A stretch of DNA of 27,136 nt from Candidatus Methylomirabilota bacterium (GTDB lineage Bacteria > Methylomirabilota > Methylomirabilia > Methylomirabilales > 2-02-FULL-66-22): assembly GCA_016209725.1 (NCBI GenBank), contig JACQVO010000098.1, forward strand, positions 1 to 27,136. The letters are read 5' to 3'. This document shows positions 7,131-15,300 of this stretch, piece after piece. The notes beneath the pieces are model-generated. The model ran no database searches, was not told the origin of the DNA, and was given only the letters and a program-made list of their open reading frames with translations. Each line of letters begins with the position of its first letter. Positions within the stretch are counted from its first letter, which is position 1. The position numbers were made by a program, and so were the translations under genes.

Positions 7131-7210
7131 GGCCTCTTCCCGCCCGGGAAAGCGGGAGGCGTCAGCCGACCTGATTGCCGCGCGACCCACGGCACAGAGG
7201 GGCTTTGGCA

Positions 7211-8353
7211 GTGAGCTTCGGCATGACGTGTCCCAAGTGCGGGCTGATGCAGTTGCCCGGGCCGCGCTGCAAGTCCTGCGGGGCCGCCCTGACCAGCCCC
7301 TCGGGAGACCCGTCTCCCACTCGTCCGTCAAGTCTGGAAAAGACTGCCACACCCCCATCCCCGGAGCTGCCCACGAGGCCATCTCGTCCCCCTCAGGATG
7401 CGGGAGCCGCCAGCCAGAGCCGTCGCCCGTCCTTCCATGGAACGGGTTGGTCCCTGTTCAGCATTCATATCGTCAACACCTTCCTCACCATCATCACCCT
7501 GGGGATCTACTATTTCTGGGGCAAAGTCAAAGTGCGCAGCTACCTGCTGAGCCAGAGCGAGTTTGAGGGGGACCGGTTCGCCTACCACGGGACGGGCAAG
7601 GAGCTGCTGGTCGGTTTCCTGAAGGCCCTCGTGGCCTTCGGCATCCCCCTCGTTCTGCTGGGCATCCTCCGGGAACTGCTGACCAGCAGGCCGGTGCTCA
7701 ATGGTCTGCTGGTGCTCCTCACCTACCTCATCTTCCTGGCTCTGATCCCCTTCGCCATCGTCGGGGCGCGCCGGTATCGCTTGAGCCGAACCTCCTGGCG
7801 TCAGATCCGCTTCTCTTTCCGCGGGCAGGCGATGGATTTCATCAGGCTCTTCGTGTGGGGTTCGCTCCTCACGACCGTCACGCTCGGGATCTACTATCCG
7901 TTCTTCGAGACGCACCGCCATGGCTTCCTGGTGTCCCATTCCTACTTCGGGAATCAGCGATTCGATTTCGACGGAAGGGGGCGGGACCTCTTCAGGAGGT
8001 TCCTTCTCGCCGTCTTGCTCTTCGTCCCAACCCTGGGGCTGAGCTGGGTGTGGTACCTGGCAAGGAAGCAGCGCTATTTCTGGCAGCATACCACCTTCGC
8101 CTCGGCCCGCTTCCATTCCACGGTCACCGGTGGGCGGCTCTTCCTGCTCATGGCTGGAAACCTGCTCCTGCTCCTCGTGACCTTCGGCCTGGGCTGGCCC
8201 TGGGCCATGGTCCGCAACGTCCGCTTCGCCTTCAGATACCTGACCGTGGAGGGCCCGTTGGACCTGGCAGGCATCCAGCAGGAAGCCCAGACGGCTTCTG
8301 CCACGGGCGAGGCCCTGGCCGGCTTCCTGGATGCAGGCCTGGACATTGGTTAG
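7211..8353 (+). CDS. YjgN/DUF898 family membrane protein with N-terminal zinc ribbon
   Basis: Residues 5-25 hold a zinc ribbon (CPKCGLMQLPGPRCKSCG), followed by a Pro/Ser-rich linker of about 55 residues. The rest is a DUF898 (YjgN) membrane domain made of two similar halves. Each has a TLGIYY signature followed by aromatic and basic residues (FLTIITLGIYYFWGKVK and LLTTVTLGIYYPFFETH) and several hydrophobic helices. Homologues are inner-membrane proteins of unknown function. GTG 7211 is preferred because GAGGGG lies eight bases upstream; ATG 7223, directly before the ribbon, is the alternative. It is followed by an M48 peptidase on the same strand, a pairing seen in other bacteria, suggesting linked roles in membrane protein quality control (inference). 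Confidence 0.82.
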   Translation: MSFGMTCPKCGLMQLPGPRCKSCGAALTSPSGDPSPTRPSSLEKTATPPSPELPTRPSRPPQDAGAASQSRRPSFHGTGWSLFSIHIVNTFLTIITLGIYYFWGKVKVRSYLLSQSEFEGDRFAYHGTGKELLVGFLKALVAFGIPLVLLGILRELLTSRPVLNGLLVLLTYLIFLALIPFAIVGARRYRLSRTSWRQIRFSFRGQAMDFIRLFVWGSLLTTVTLGIYYPFFETHRHGFLVSHSYFGNQRFDFDGRGRDLFRRFLLAVLLFVPTLGLSWVWYLARKQRYFWQHTTFASARFHSTVTGGRLFLLMAGNLLLLLVTFGLGWPWAMVRNVRFAFRYLTVEGPLDLAGIQQEAQTASATGEALAGFLDAGLDIG

Positions 8354-8388
8354 CCCTGATCCGAGAAAACCCTTGAACCGCCATGATC

Positions 8389-8408
8389 ACCCAGCGCCCG
8401 CGCTGGGT
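8389..8408. repeat. Perfect hairpin in the yjgN-M48 spacer
   Basis: ACCCAGCG (8389-8396) and CGCTGGGT (8401-8408) form an 8-bp stem with a 4-base loop. No T-run follows, so it is not called a terminator. Confidence 0.5.
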
Positions 8409-8515
8409 ACCCGGGCCGCCAAGGATACGATGTTCGAATCCCTCCAACGAAGAACCCGAGAACCGATTCCTGGGGCCTTCAGGTGTCTGATTCCTTTCCC
8501 CCAGATAGGCTATTT

Positions 8516-8545
8516 CGCTTGGCGTTCTTGGCGCCTTGGCGGTTT
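8516..8545 (+). repeat. Short repetitive element made of CTTGGCG(T/C) units
   Basis: The units CTTGGCGTT, CTTGGCGCC and TTGGCGGTT follow one another directly. The pattern resembles the CTTTGCGTTCTTTGCG-type intergenic repeat found dispersed in many environmental genomes. It lies about 30 bases before the M48 start. Confidence 0.45.
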
Positions 8546-8573
8546 AATAATTTCGGATTGGGGTTAGGCCGGG

Positions 8574-9698
8574 GTGCGCTCGATGCGGACCGATTGGGAA
8601 GGATCCTACCTGGACGGACGGACCGCGGACCGCCAGCGCGTCGTAATCCGCCCCATGCGGAACGGGTTGCAGATCACCACGGAACAGGGAGGCACGCTCT
8701 GGTGGCCCTACGGTGAGACCCGGCAAACCCAGGGCGCGTACGCCGGCGAGCAGGTACGCCTGGAAAGGGGCGGTGACATCCCCGAAGCCCTCCTAATCCC
8801 GGATGCGACATTCCTCAGCTACGTGCATCGGGTGGCGCCGGAAGCCGCTTCGCATCTCCACGATCCCACGCGCCGCAGGATGCGGATTCCCCTCACGGTC
8901 CTTGCGGCCCTCGCCGTCGTCCTGATCACATCCGCCCTCTACCTCTGGGGGATTCCCCTTTTGACAGCCGTGGTGGCGACCCGCGTTCCGGTCGCCTGGG
9001 AGGAGCGTCTCGGACAGGCAGTAACCGGGCACCTGGCCCCACCCGGCAAGCGCTGCCTGGATCCGGCCCGCGCCCAGGTGATCCAAGAGATCAGCGCGAG
9101 GCTGACCGCTCCCCTGGGGCGATCTCCCTACGCATTCAGGGTGCTCGTGGTGAACGACCCCGCGGTGAACGCCTTCGCCGCGCCCGGCGGATACGTCGTG
9201 CTCCTGCGGGGACTCCTGGACGAAACCCAATCTGCGGAGGAGCTGGCGGGGGTCCTCGCCCACGAGTTCCAGCATGTCCTTCGACGCCACGCCACCCGCG
9301 CGCTTCTGCAGGAGGTGTCGAGCGGCCTCCTCCTGGCCGCCCTCGCCGGGGATGCGACCGGGGCGATGGCCTATGGGCTGGAAGGCGCCCGCAGGCTCGG
9401 GGCATTGCGGTACAGCCGCCAGAACGAGGAGGAGGCGGATCGCGAGGGCATGCGGATGCTGCTCGACGCAGGCATCGACCCGGGCGGGATGATCACATTC
9501 TTCGCACGCCTTCAGAAGGAAGGCAAAGGCTCCCCGGTGCTTCCGGCCTATCTATCCACGCACCCGAGGTTCGAGGATCGGATCGGCCGGCTCACGCAGT
9601 TGGCGACCCAGTCGCAGACAACGCCGGCCAAGCTGCTCCCGCACTCCGACTGGCGCGACATCCGGAGGATCTGCCCGACCACCGGCCGGCCGGCCTGA
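8574..9698 (+). CDS. Membrane-anchored M48 family metalloprotease
   Basis: This 374-residue protein has a soluble N-terminal region of about 100 residues and one clear transmembrane helix (about residues 105-125, IPLTVLAALAVVLITSALYL). The peptidase domain carries the zinc motif HEFQH (His230, Glu231, His234), with the third ligand Glu in the NEEEAD motif (about 285-287). NAFAAPGGYVVLLRGLL before the zinc site and LSTHPRFEDR near the end are typical of BepA/Oma1-like M48 peptidases, which degrade misfolded envelope proteins. GTG 8574 and ATG 8583 are both possible starts. The partner gene upstream encodes a YjgN membrane protein. Confidence 0.88.
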   Translation: MRSMRTDWEGSYLDGRTADRQRVVIRPMRNGLQITTEQGGTLWWPYGETRQTQGAYAGEQVRLERGGDIPEALLIPDATFLSYVHRVAPEAASHLHDPTRRRMRIPLTVLAALAVVLITSALYLWGIPLLTAVVATRVPVAWEERLGQAVTGHLAPPGKRCLDPARAQVIQEISARLTAPLGRSPYAFRVLVVNDPAVNAFAAPGGYVVLLRGLLDETQSAEELAGVLAHEFQHVLRRHATRALLQEVSSGLLLAALAGDATGAMAYGLEGARRLGALRYSRQNEEEADREGMRMLLDAGIDPGGMITFFARLQKEGKGSPVLPAYLSTHPRFEDRIGRLTQLATQSQTTPAKLLPHSDWRDIRRICPTTGRPA

Positions 9699-9776
9699 CC
9701 CTAGCGCGCCTGCGGGACGCACCTGAGACACCGCCGGCGCCGGAGAATCGGTAGGCCGGTGGGCCACTCGCCCCGC

Positions 9777-10283
9777 TCAGGATTCCTCCAGGCCACCCCG
9801 CAGAAGGTCGGATCCCCGAAGACAATCCCACAGATTCCCGAGGCTGGCCAATCCGATAACCCCCGCGGCCACTGGCACGGCCAGATAGGCATATCCTGTC
9901 GGAACCTCCCAGCCGGTGTAGGGGATGTCCATGCGGATGGTCATGATCCGCCAGCCGACCACCAGCAGGATCCCCGCCATCACCAGCATGGCCCCGCTGA
10001 TCAGCATCTCCGTCGCCCGGCGGAAGCCGAGGGGCAGACGCACCTGGAGATAGTCGATGACCAGGTGCTTGCCCCGCAGGTGCATCAAGGCCGTCCCCAG
10101 GAACACCATCCAGATGAACAGGAATCGGGTGACATCCGGGATCCACACCGCGCCGATTCCGAAGAGGTACCGGCCTCCGACCTGGTACATGTTCAAGAGG
10201 AAAATGCCCAGCAAGGCGGCCCCAATGGCCGTCGAAAGGATCGCGTCGAGCCCTGCCCGCAAGATCCGCATGGCCGTTCTCAC
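9777..10283 (-). CDS. dctQ: TRAP transporter small membrane subunit (DctQ)
   Basis: This 168-residue protein has four hydrophobic helices and the DctQ signature RYLFGIGAVWIPDVTRFLFIW, followed by LRGKHLVIDYL. It is the small integral membrane partner of the DctM permease. The start is GTG 10283, sharing GTGA with the dctM stop; ATG 10271 is an alternative. It is the last gene of the unit, giving the order P-M-Q instead of the more common P-Q-M. The gene ends 78 bases from the convergent M48 gene; no clear terminator is seen between them. Confidence 0.9.
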   Translation of the reverse strand: MRTAMRILRAGLDAILSTAIGAALLGIFLLNMYQVGGRYLFGIGAVWIPDVTRFLFIWMVFLGTALMHLRGKHLVIDYLQVRLPLGFRRATEMLISGAMLVMAGILLVVGWRIMTIRMDIPYTGWEVPTGYAYLAVPVAAGVIGLASLGNLWDCLRGSDLLRGGLEES

Positions 10284-11560
10284 CGAAAGACCAGGTTGGG
10301 GATGAACGTCACCAGCGTCGGGATATACGTGATCAATCCCAGAACCGCCAGCAAGGCAATCAGGTAAGGAGTCACTGCCCGGACCAGAGCCTCAAACGGG
10401 ATTTCCGCGATCTTCGCCTCCAGAAACAGAAGGGCGCCCACGGGCGGGGTCAAGAGCCCGATCATCAGGTTCAACACCACCACCACCCCGAAGTGGATCG
10501 GATCAATGGCGAGGCCCTTCGCCACGGGCAACAGCACCGGAAAGAAGATCAGCATCGCCGGGACCGCGTCCATGATGCAGCCGAGGAAGAGGAAGAAGAT
10601 GTTGACCACCAGGAGGAATCCGACCCGGCCCAGGCCAAGCGCCTGGATGCCGCGCGCCACCTGGGGGCCGAGCTGTTCGCTCGCGATGATCCAGGAGAAC
10701 GCGCCGACCGAGGCAAAGATGGCCAGGATGGTGACCGAGGTCGCCGCCGACTTGGCGAAGATTCCCGGCAGGGACCGCAAGCGAATGGTCCGATAGGCGA
10801 ACAGCCCCACCAGGAGCACGTAGAACACCGCCAGGAAGGCCACCTCGACGATGGTCACCACGCCGAAGACCACGCCGGCCAAGATGATCACCGGGGCCAG
10901 GAGCGCCAGGCAGGCCTCACCCAAGAGTCGCACGAACTCCCAGAACCCGCCCTCAACCCGAGTCATGGGGAGCGGGCGCCGGAGCGATTGCATGTAGATG
11001 GTCGCAGCTAAGAAGGCGCCCATCAGCAAGCCCGGCACGACCCCCCCGAGGAACAGGCGCCCGATGGACAGGTCGCTGATGACCGCGATGAACACCATGG
11101 GGATGCTGGGGGGAATGATCGGGCCGATGGTCGCCGCTGCGGCATTGATGGCCGCGGCAAATCGCCGATCATAGCCGTCCCGCGCCATGGCAGGCAGGAG
11201 GACCGAGGAGACGGCGCTGGCATCCGCCACAGCCGAACCGGACACGCCGGCCATAATGACGTTCACGATCACCGTGACGTAGGCCAAGCCTCCCCGTACT
11301 CGCCCCACGAAGTACTGCGAAAATCGGACGAGTCGCTCCGTGATTCCCGACTCGTTCATGAGCTCGCCAGCCAGCATGAAGAACGGGATCGCCACCAACG
11401 TCACGATGTCCACCCCCGATACCATGCTTTGCGCCATGATGTTCAGGGGGACATCGCCCCGGATCAGGAGATACAGGATGGCGCTCAGGCCCATGGCGGC
11501 CCAGATCTCGAAGCCGATGGCGCAGAGCCCGAATAGCAGGAGGAAGAGAATACTGATCAT
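10280..11560 (-). CDS. dctM: TRAP transporter large permease (DctM)
   Basis: This 426-residue protein is the standard size for DctM. Family signatures include IPFFMLAGELMNESGITERLV, MAGVSGSAVADASAVSSVLLP, AAAATIGPIIPPSIPMVF and the C-terminal GLLTPPVGALLF. About twelve hydrophobic segments are visible. It drives sodium- or proton-coupled uptake of the ligand handed over by DctP. The start is ATG 11560 (MISILFLLLFG), since the frame remains open upstream but only as the antisense shadow of dctP. No strong ribosome binding site is seen; the spacing from dctP is 65 bases. Confidence 0.93.
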   Translation of the reverse strand: MISILFLLLFGLCAIGFEIWAAMGLSAILYLLIRGDVPLNIMAQSMVSGVDIVTLVAIPFFMLAGELMNESGITERLVRFSQYFVGRVRGGLAYVTVIVNVIMAGVSGSAVADASAVSSVLLPAMARDGYDRRFAAAINAAAATIGPIIPPSIPMVFIAVISDLSIGRLFLGGVVPGLLMGAFLAATIYMQSLRRPLPMTRVEGGFWEFVRLLGEACLALLAPVIILAGVVFGVVTIVEVAFLAVFYVLLVGLFAYRTIRLRSLPGIFAKSAATSVTILAIFASVGAFSWIIASEQLGPQVARGIQALGLGRVGFLLVVNIFFLFLGCIMDAVPAMLIFFPVLLPVAKGLAIDPIHFGVVVVLNLMIGLLTPPVGALLFLEAKIAEIPFEALVRAVTPYLIALLAVLGLITYIPTLVTFIPNLVFR

Positions 11561-11625
11561 GGCGGGAGTCGCGATGGCATCCGGGGAGGCGGCCACGGCG
11601 GCGTGGCGCCTCCCCGGCGGCCAGC

Positions 11626-12630
11626 CTACCGGAAGTCGCGGACCTGCTGCAGGAGCCCCTTGGGCCACAGCTTGCCCTCGAACTGCTCCTCGTACACCCC
11701 CTCCAACGCCTTGCGGATCGAGGCGAGATCGGGCTCGATGACGGTCAGCTTGGCACTCAGAAACTTGGTCGCCTGCTCCAGTTCCTGCTTGGTGAGCTGC
11801 GTCTCCAGGTCTCCGGCCTCCTCCGAGGCGTCGAATACGGCCTTCTGCTGCGCCGGGCTGAGGGTCTTCCACTTGTCCGCGCTGACGTAGAAGGTCTCGA
11901 CGTCGCGGATGTAATGCGTCAGGGTCAGGTACTTCTGCACCTCGAAGAACGACATGTTCTTGATGGGGATGACGCCGTTCTCCTGGGCGTCCACCACACC
12001 CTGCTTGAGGGCCACATACAGGTCGGCGAAGGGGATGACCTGGGGGTTCGCCCCGAGCTTCTGCATGGCGGCCCGGACCATGGCGCTCTCCGCGATCCGG
12101 ATCTTCAGCCCCTGGAAGTCGGCCGCCGTCCGGACCGGCTTGTCCCGGGTCGTCAACTCGCGCGGGGCGGTGTCTCCGTTGATGTTGATGACCTTGACCC
12201 CCGTGGTCTTCTCCGCCGCCTCCAGGTGCAGCCTGAAGATGGGCGACAGCAGGACCCTGTGCATGTGGTCGTAGTCCCGATACAGGAAGGGCACCGCCGT
12301 GATCTGGAACACCTCGCCACCCTTGATGAACCCGTAGGTGTTGATGCCCCCGTAGACCATCTCCAGGCTGCCCGCCTTCATCCCGGTGAACATGTCCAGG
12401 ATGCCGCCGAGTTGGCTGTTGGGGAAGACCCTGATCTCGATCTCGCCGCCGGTTTTCTGAGCAACCAGGTCGGCGAATTTCAGTGCGGCCTTGTGGGTGG
12501 GTGAGGTATCCGCCCGGATGTGTCCGAGCTTCAAGGTGACTTTGGCCGCCTCCGCCAGCGTCGGTGCACATGCCAGAGCGACCGCCATGGCCGCGACACG
12601 CATAATCCGTCCGTTGCAGCTCCTTGCCAT
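11626..12630 (-). CDS. dctP: TRAP transporter solute-binding protein (DctP)
   Basis: This 334-residue protein starts with a signal peptide (about residues 1-28, MRVAAMAVALACAPTLAEA core) and continues with the DctP fold. Visible motifs are LKLGHIRADTSPTHKAALKF, FPNSQLGG, VYGGINTYGF and LKIRIAESAMVRAAMQKLGA. The Arg in LKIRIAES corresponds to the residue that binds the ligand carboxylate in the family, so an organic or sugar acid is likely. VALKQGVVDAQENGV follows as usual. AAGGAGG five bases before the ATG makes the start certain. Position after a sugar-phosphate isomerase-like gene and an SIS gene hints at a sugar-acid ligand. Confidence 0.93.
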   Translation of the reverse strand: MARSCNGRIMRVAAMAVALACAPTLAEAAKVTLKLGHIRADTSPTHKAALKFADLVAQKTGGEIEIRVFPNSQLGGILDMFTGMKAGSLEMVYGGINTYGFIKGGEVFQITAVPFLYRDYDHMHRVLLSPIFRLHLEAAEKTTGVKVININGDTAPRELTTRDKPVRTAADFQGLKIRIAESAMVRAAMQKLGANPQVIPFADLYVALKQGVVDAQENGVIPIKNMSFFEVQKYLTLTHYIRDVETFYVSADKWKTLSPAQQKAVFDASEEAGDLETQLTKQELEQATKFLSAKLTVIEPDLASIRKALEGVYEEQFEGKLWPKGLLQQVRDFR

Positions 12631-12672
12631 GATGTCCTCCTTGCCCCTGAGCCTTCCGGGATGCCCGAGGGA

Positions 12673-13425
12673 TTACAGGAACTTCACCCGCCGCAGGTGC
12701 TTGTCGAAGTGCTGCCGGTTGGCCTCGTCCCCTCCCGGGAGGTTGGCGCTCATCCAGACCGGCGGGGTGATCCCGCGACGCACCAGTTCCTCGACTGTCG
12801 TGGCGACCAGGCAATTCAAGACGAAGGCAGTTCCCAGCGACGAGGTGGGCGCCACCTTCTGCGGGCACCCCGGGACCTCCACGACCGCGTCGCCGTAAGG
12901 CATGCAGGTGTTCAGGAAGATGTCGGCGATCTCGTGGAGGTTTCGCCGACTCGGATGGCGGGAGGGATGGTCGGGCGGTACCCGGGCGGCAAACTCCGTC
13001 GAGGTGACCCCGATCACGGTTGCCCCCAGCCGCTTCGCCTCGGTGGCCGCATCGATCGTGGCCGCGTTGATCCCGTAGGCGTTGCAGACGATGAGGATGT
13101 CCCCCTCCCCCAGGCCGTGGTACCTGAGGATGGGAATCACGTACCCAGGGGTCCGCTCGATCAGATTTGACCGCCAGGCCCCATGAGACAGGGACAGGCC
13201 CGGATCCAGGATCGGGTAGATGGGCACCAGCCCGCCCGCCCGCCAGAACATCTCCTCGCAGGCGATATATGAGTGCCCGCCGGTTCCAATCACGTAGATG
13301 TACCGCTCCTCCTCGATAGCGTCAGCCATTCGCCGGGCCGCCCGGCCGATCGGCTCCCGTTGAGTGTCCGCGATCTTCTGCAACATGGCCGTGACGGCCA
13401 CATGGTACTGGGTAATCCCGTCCAT
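12673..13425 (-). CDS. UPF0309 family SIS-domain protein
   Basis: This 250-residue protein carries a sugar isomerase (SIS) domain. IYVIGTGGHSYIACEEMFWRAGG is the first phosphosugar-binding loop, LSLSHGAW and LERTPGY-like ERTPGYVIPIL follow, and CNAYGINAATIDAATEAKRLGATVIGVTS is the second. The C-terminal APTSSLGTAFVLNCLVA and PPVWMSANLPGGDEANR are typical of UPF0309. The family binds or isomerises amino-sugar or sugar phosphates; none is well characterised. The start is ATG 13425; upstream reading is through a repeat. The stop is 42 bases before dctP, indicating one transcript. Confidence 0.85.
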   Translation of the reverse strand: MDGITQYHVAVTAMLQKIADTQREPIGRAARRMADAIEEERYIYVIGTGGHSYIACEEMFWRAGGLVPIYPILDPGLSLSHGAWRSNLIERTPGYVIPILRYHGLGEGDILIVCNAYGINAATIDAATEAKRLGATVIGVTSTEFAARVPPDHPSRHPSRRNLHEIADIFLNTCMPYGDAVVEVPGCPQKVAPTSSLGTAFVLNCLVATTVEELVRRGITPPVWMSANLPGGDEANRQHFDKHLRRVKFL

Positions 13426-13453
13426 GATCGGCTCCACCTCAATGGAATATGTC

Positions 13454-13480
13454 AAACTGACAACCGACAACTGACAATGA
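13454..13480 (-). repeat. AACTGACAACCGACAACTGACAA-type interspersed repeat
   Basis: Three near-identical (A)ACTGACA/ACCGACA units lie in tandem in the 141-base spacer between the TIM-barrel and SIS genes. In reverse it reads GTCAGTTGTCGGTTGTCAGT, a motif seen dispersed in several environmental genomes. Family assignment is by recognition. Confidence 0.55.
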
Positions 13481-13566
13481 GGATCTACCCGAACCCTGCC
13501 GAGCGAGGACACACTTGCCTACCCGTCAATGGTATTCGCAGAGCGAGTGTCGCCCCACGTCAAGCG

Positions 13567-14397
13567 TCAGCAGAGGCCGGCTTGGCGGAGCGCTGCCAGC
13601 GCCGTCGCCCGAGCCTCCCGCGCCACCTGGAGCGGGGAGCGGTTCCAGTACTGGGGGCGGAAGATCTCGACTGAGAATCTGCCCGCGTAGCCAATGGCCT
13701 TCAGCGCCCGCAGGATACTCGCCAGCGGGATGATCCCCTTCCCCGGGAACAAGCGCAAGGCATCGTGCATTTTCCGTCGAGGCGCCCGTTCCACGTCATT
13801 GAGGTGGACGATGAAGATTTTCCCCGGGTCCACCTGCCGGATCGAGGCAAGCCGGGAGCCGCCGGCAAAGAAGTGAAACGTATCCAGGACCAGGCCCACG
13901 TTGGGCCGCGCGACTTTTTCGACGATTGCCGCACATTGGGCCAGCGTGTTCACGGTACAGTCCGCGAATCCCAGGAATTCGTAGGCCAGCCGGACCCCGG
14001 TGGGCTTGGCGATACTGGAAAGTTCCCGCAGGACCCGAACCGACTCCTGCGCGATGTCGGCCAGGGAGGCACCCTTCGGACGCGGGCTCGGCACCACGAT
14101 CACCGTCTCGCAGTTGATGGCCTGGGCCACCCGGCAGAAACGCTGGAAGTCCTCCAACATCCGGATGTGGCCCGACGGGTCGTTGAACGTCACCCGCTCC
14201 ACGGAATTGAGCGTGGCCGCCCGGACCCCTGCGCGTCGGAGATCGCGCCGGAGCGCCGGGAGCCCGCCCGCCTCCAGGTACCCCATCAACTTGGCCGCCC
14301 AGATCTCGACGAAGTCGAATCCCGCCCTGCCCGCCACCGCGATATCCGTGGCCAGGTCGGCCTTGAGTGTGGTGGCCCCGTTCAGTCCAAGCTCCAT
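13567..14397 (-). CDS. Sugar phosphate isomerase/epimerase-like TIM barrel
   Basis: This 276-residue protein belongs to the xylose-isomerase-like TIM-barrel superfamily (AP endonuclease 2 fold). Metal-site segments are visible in order: FVEIWAAK, LAYEFLGF with its Glu, VGLVLDTFHFF with Asp and His, FIVHLNDVERAPRR with His and Asp, and the closing FSVEIFRPQYW Glu. Such proteins interconvert sugars, inosose or hydroxypyruvate-like compounds. GAAGGAGG seven bases before ATG 14397 fixes the start. It reads into the SIS and TRAP genes and is probably the first intact gene of that unit. The substrate is not deducible. Confidence 0.83.
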   Translation of the reverse strand: MELGLNGATTLKADLATDIAVAGRAGFDFVEIWAAKLMGYLEAGGLPALRRDLRRAGVRAATLNSVERVTFNDPSGHIRMLEDFQRFCRVAQAINCETVIVVPSPRPKGASLADIAQESVRVLRELSSIAKPTGVRLAYEFLGFADCTVNTLAQCAAIVEKVARPNVGLVLDTFHFFAGGSRLASIRQVDPGKIFIVHLNDVERAPRRKMHDALRLFPGKGIIPLASILRALKAIGYAGRFSVEIFRPQYWNRSPLQVAREARATALAALRQAGLC

Positions 14398-14417
14398 GAG
14401 GACGCCTCCTTCCCCTG

Positions 14418-15125
14418 TCAAGAGGTGGTGAATGAATCATGCGTCACTCTAGACACGGCCGGCACTCGCGTCAAGGCATATGCCTGTGGAATGTGCGGGA
14501 TGCTGGACCATGGAAACCTGTCTGACCCAGCGACGCGAAGGATTTGGTCGGGAGGATAGGGCAGTGAGTAGCGAAGGGCTGGACCCTGGGATGGCGTTGC
14601 CGGGGCGACGGTCTCCTCTCGGACCCCCAGATGGCGCTCTGATGTTGTACCGGGGAGTGCAGGGATGAGGATGCCGAAGGCAGCCAGCCGGAAGGCCGTT
14701 TGTGCCTGCAGCAGAATGCTGCCGACGATGGCATTGAAGACGAAATACAGCAGGACGGGACTTTCGATGCCGCCGGTGTCATGGACGACCAGGGTCAACG
14801 CCAACCAGTCCAGGACGATCTGGATGATGGCGAAACGGCTGAAAGTCTGGATGGCCGCGGTCGAATTCCGGCGGAGGATCTTGAGACGCCAGGTGAAGAC
14901 GACGTTGTACGTCAGGATGCCGGCGCCGATGAGGCACAGCTCTTCCCAGGGGATGGTGAAGGACAGGAGCTGCTTCGCGCTCAGGGTGAGGACGATGACC
15001 GCGGCCGCGGCCACCCAGCGCCAGCGGATGAGCCACGCGACCCGAGCGACGAGTTCGGCTTCCAGGGGGAGACAGTCCAATGCTGCCTCCACGCCCGGCG
15101 GTGTCGCTTCGTCCTTCTCAGGCAT
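14418..15125 (-). pseudogene. Truncated sensor histidine kinase (membrane domain only)
   Basis: Residues 1 to about 175 are an N-terminal cytoplasmic stretch followed by several transmembrane helices (WRWVAAAAVIVLTLSAKQLL, LCLIGAGILTYNVVFTWRL, IIQIVLDWLALTLVVHDTGG, PVLLYFVFNAIVGSILL, AFRLAAFGILIPAL). The layout with DTGGIESPVLLYFVFNAIVGSILL is typical of membrane sensor histidine kinases. After about residue 178 the sequence turns into a low-hydrophobicity, Ser/Pro-rich tail with no dimerisation His, no N-box and no ATP-binding glycine motifs, and no other frame supplies them before the next gene. I read it as a kinase that lost its catalytic half by deletion or frameshift near 14590. Confidence 0.6.
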
Positions 15126-15300
15126 GGTTCCCCCTCACGTCGCCCCGGGCGGTGCCCGCCAGTCCGAGATCGGTGTAGTCGGTTGTCATGAAGAGCTCGT
15201 CCCCGGCAGAACTCAGCATATAGACTGGCGCGGTGTTGCCCAGGAGGCGCAGTTCCTTAGGTCCACGGTGATGGTCTCGCTCACGGTCGCAGTCCTCTGC
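15118..15300 (-). pseudogene. Gene remnants between hoxF and the sensor kinase (possible hoxU start and unknown 3' end)
   Basis: Two traces are present. GTG 15284 opens VSETITVDLRN, reminiscent of the first residues of HoxU/NuoG-type ferredoxin-domain subunits, but the frame closes after 23 residues. In the frame of hoxF, after its TGA stop, a 60-codon reading (GNTAPVYMLSSAGDELFM and TTDYTDLGLAG) runs to a TGA at 15120-15118 that overlaps the kinase ATG. That overlap looks like the natural 3' end of a gene once coupled to the kinase. I do not recognise that C-terminus. A deletion fusing two gene ends is the best explanation. Confidence 0.35.

Noticed and set aside
11561..12868. Long minus-strand open frame upstream of the dctM start
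   Set aside because: It is the out-of-frame shadow of dctP and of part of the SIS gene. The DctM family begins at MISILFLLLFG and the upstream translation has no recognisable domain.
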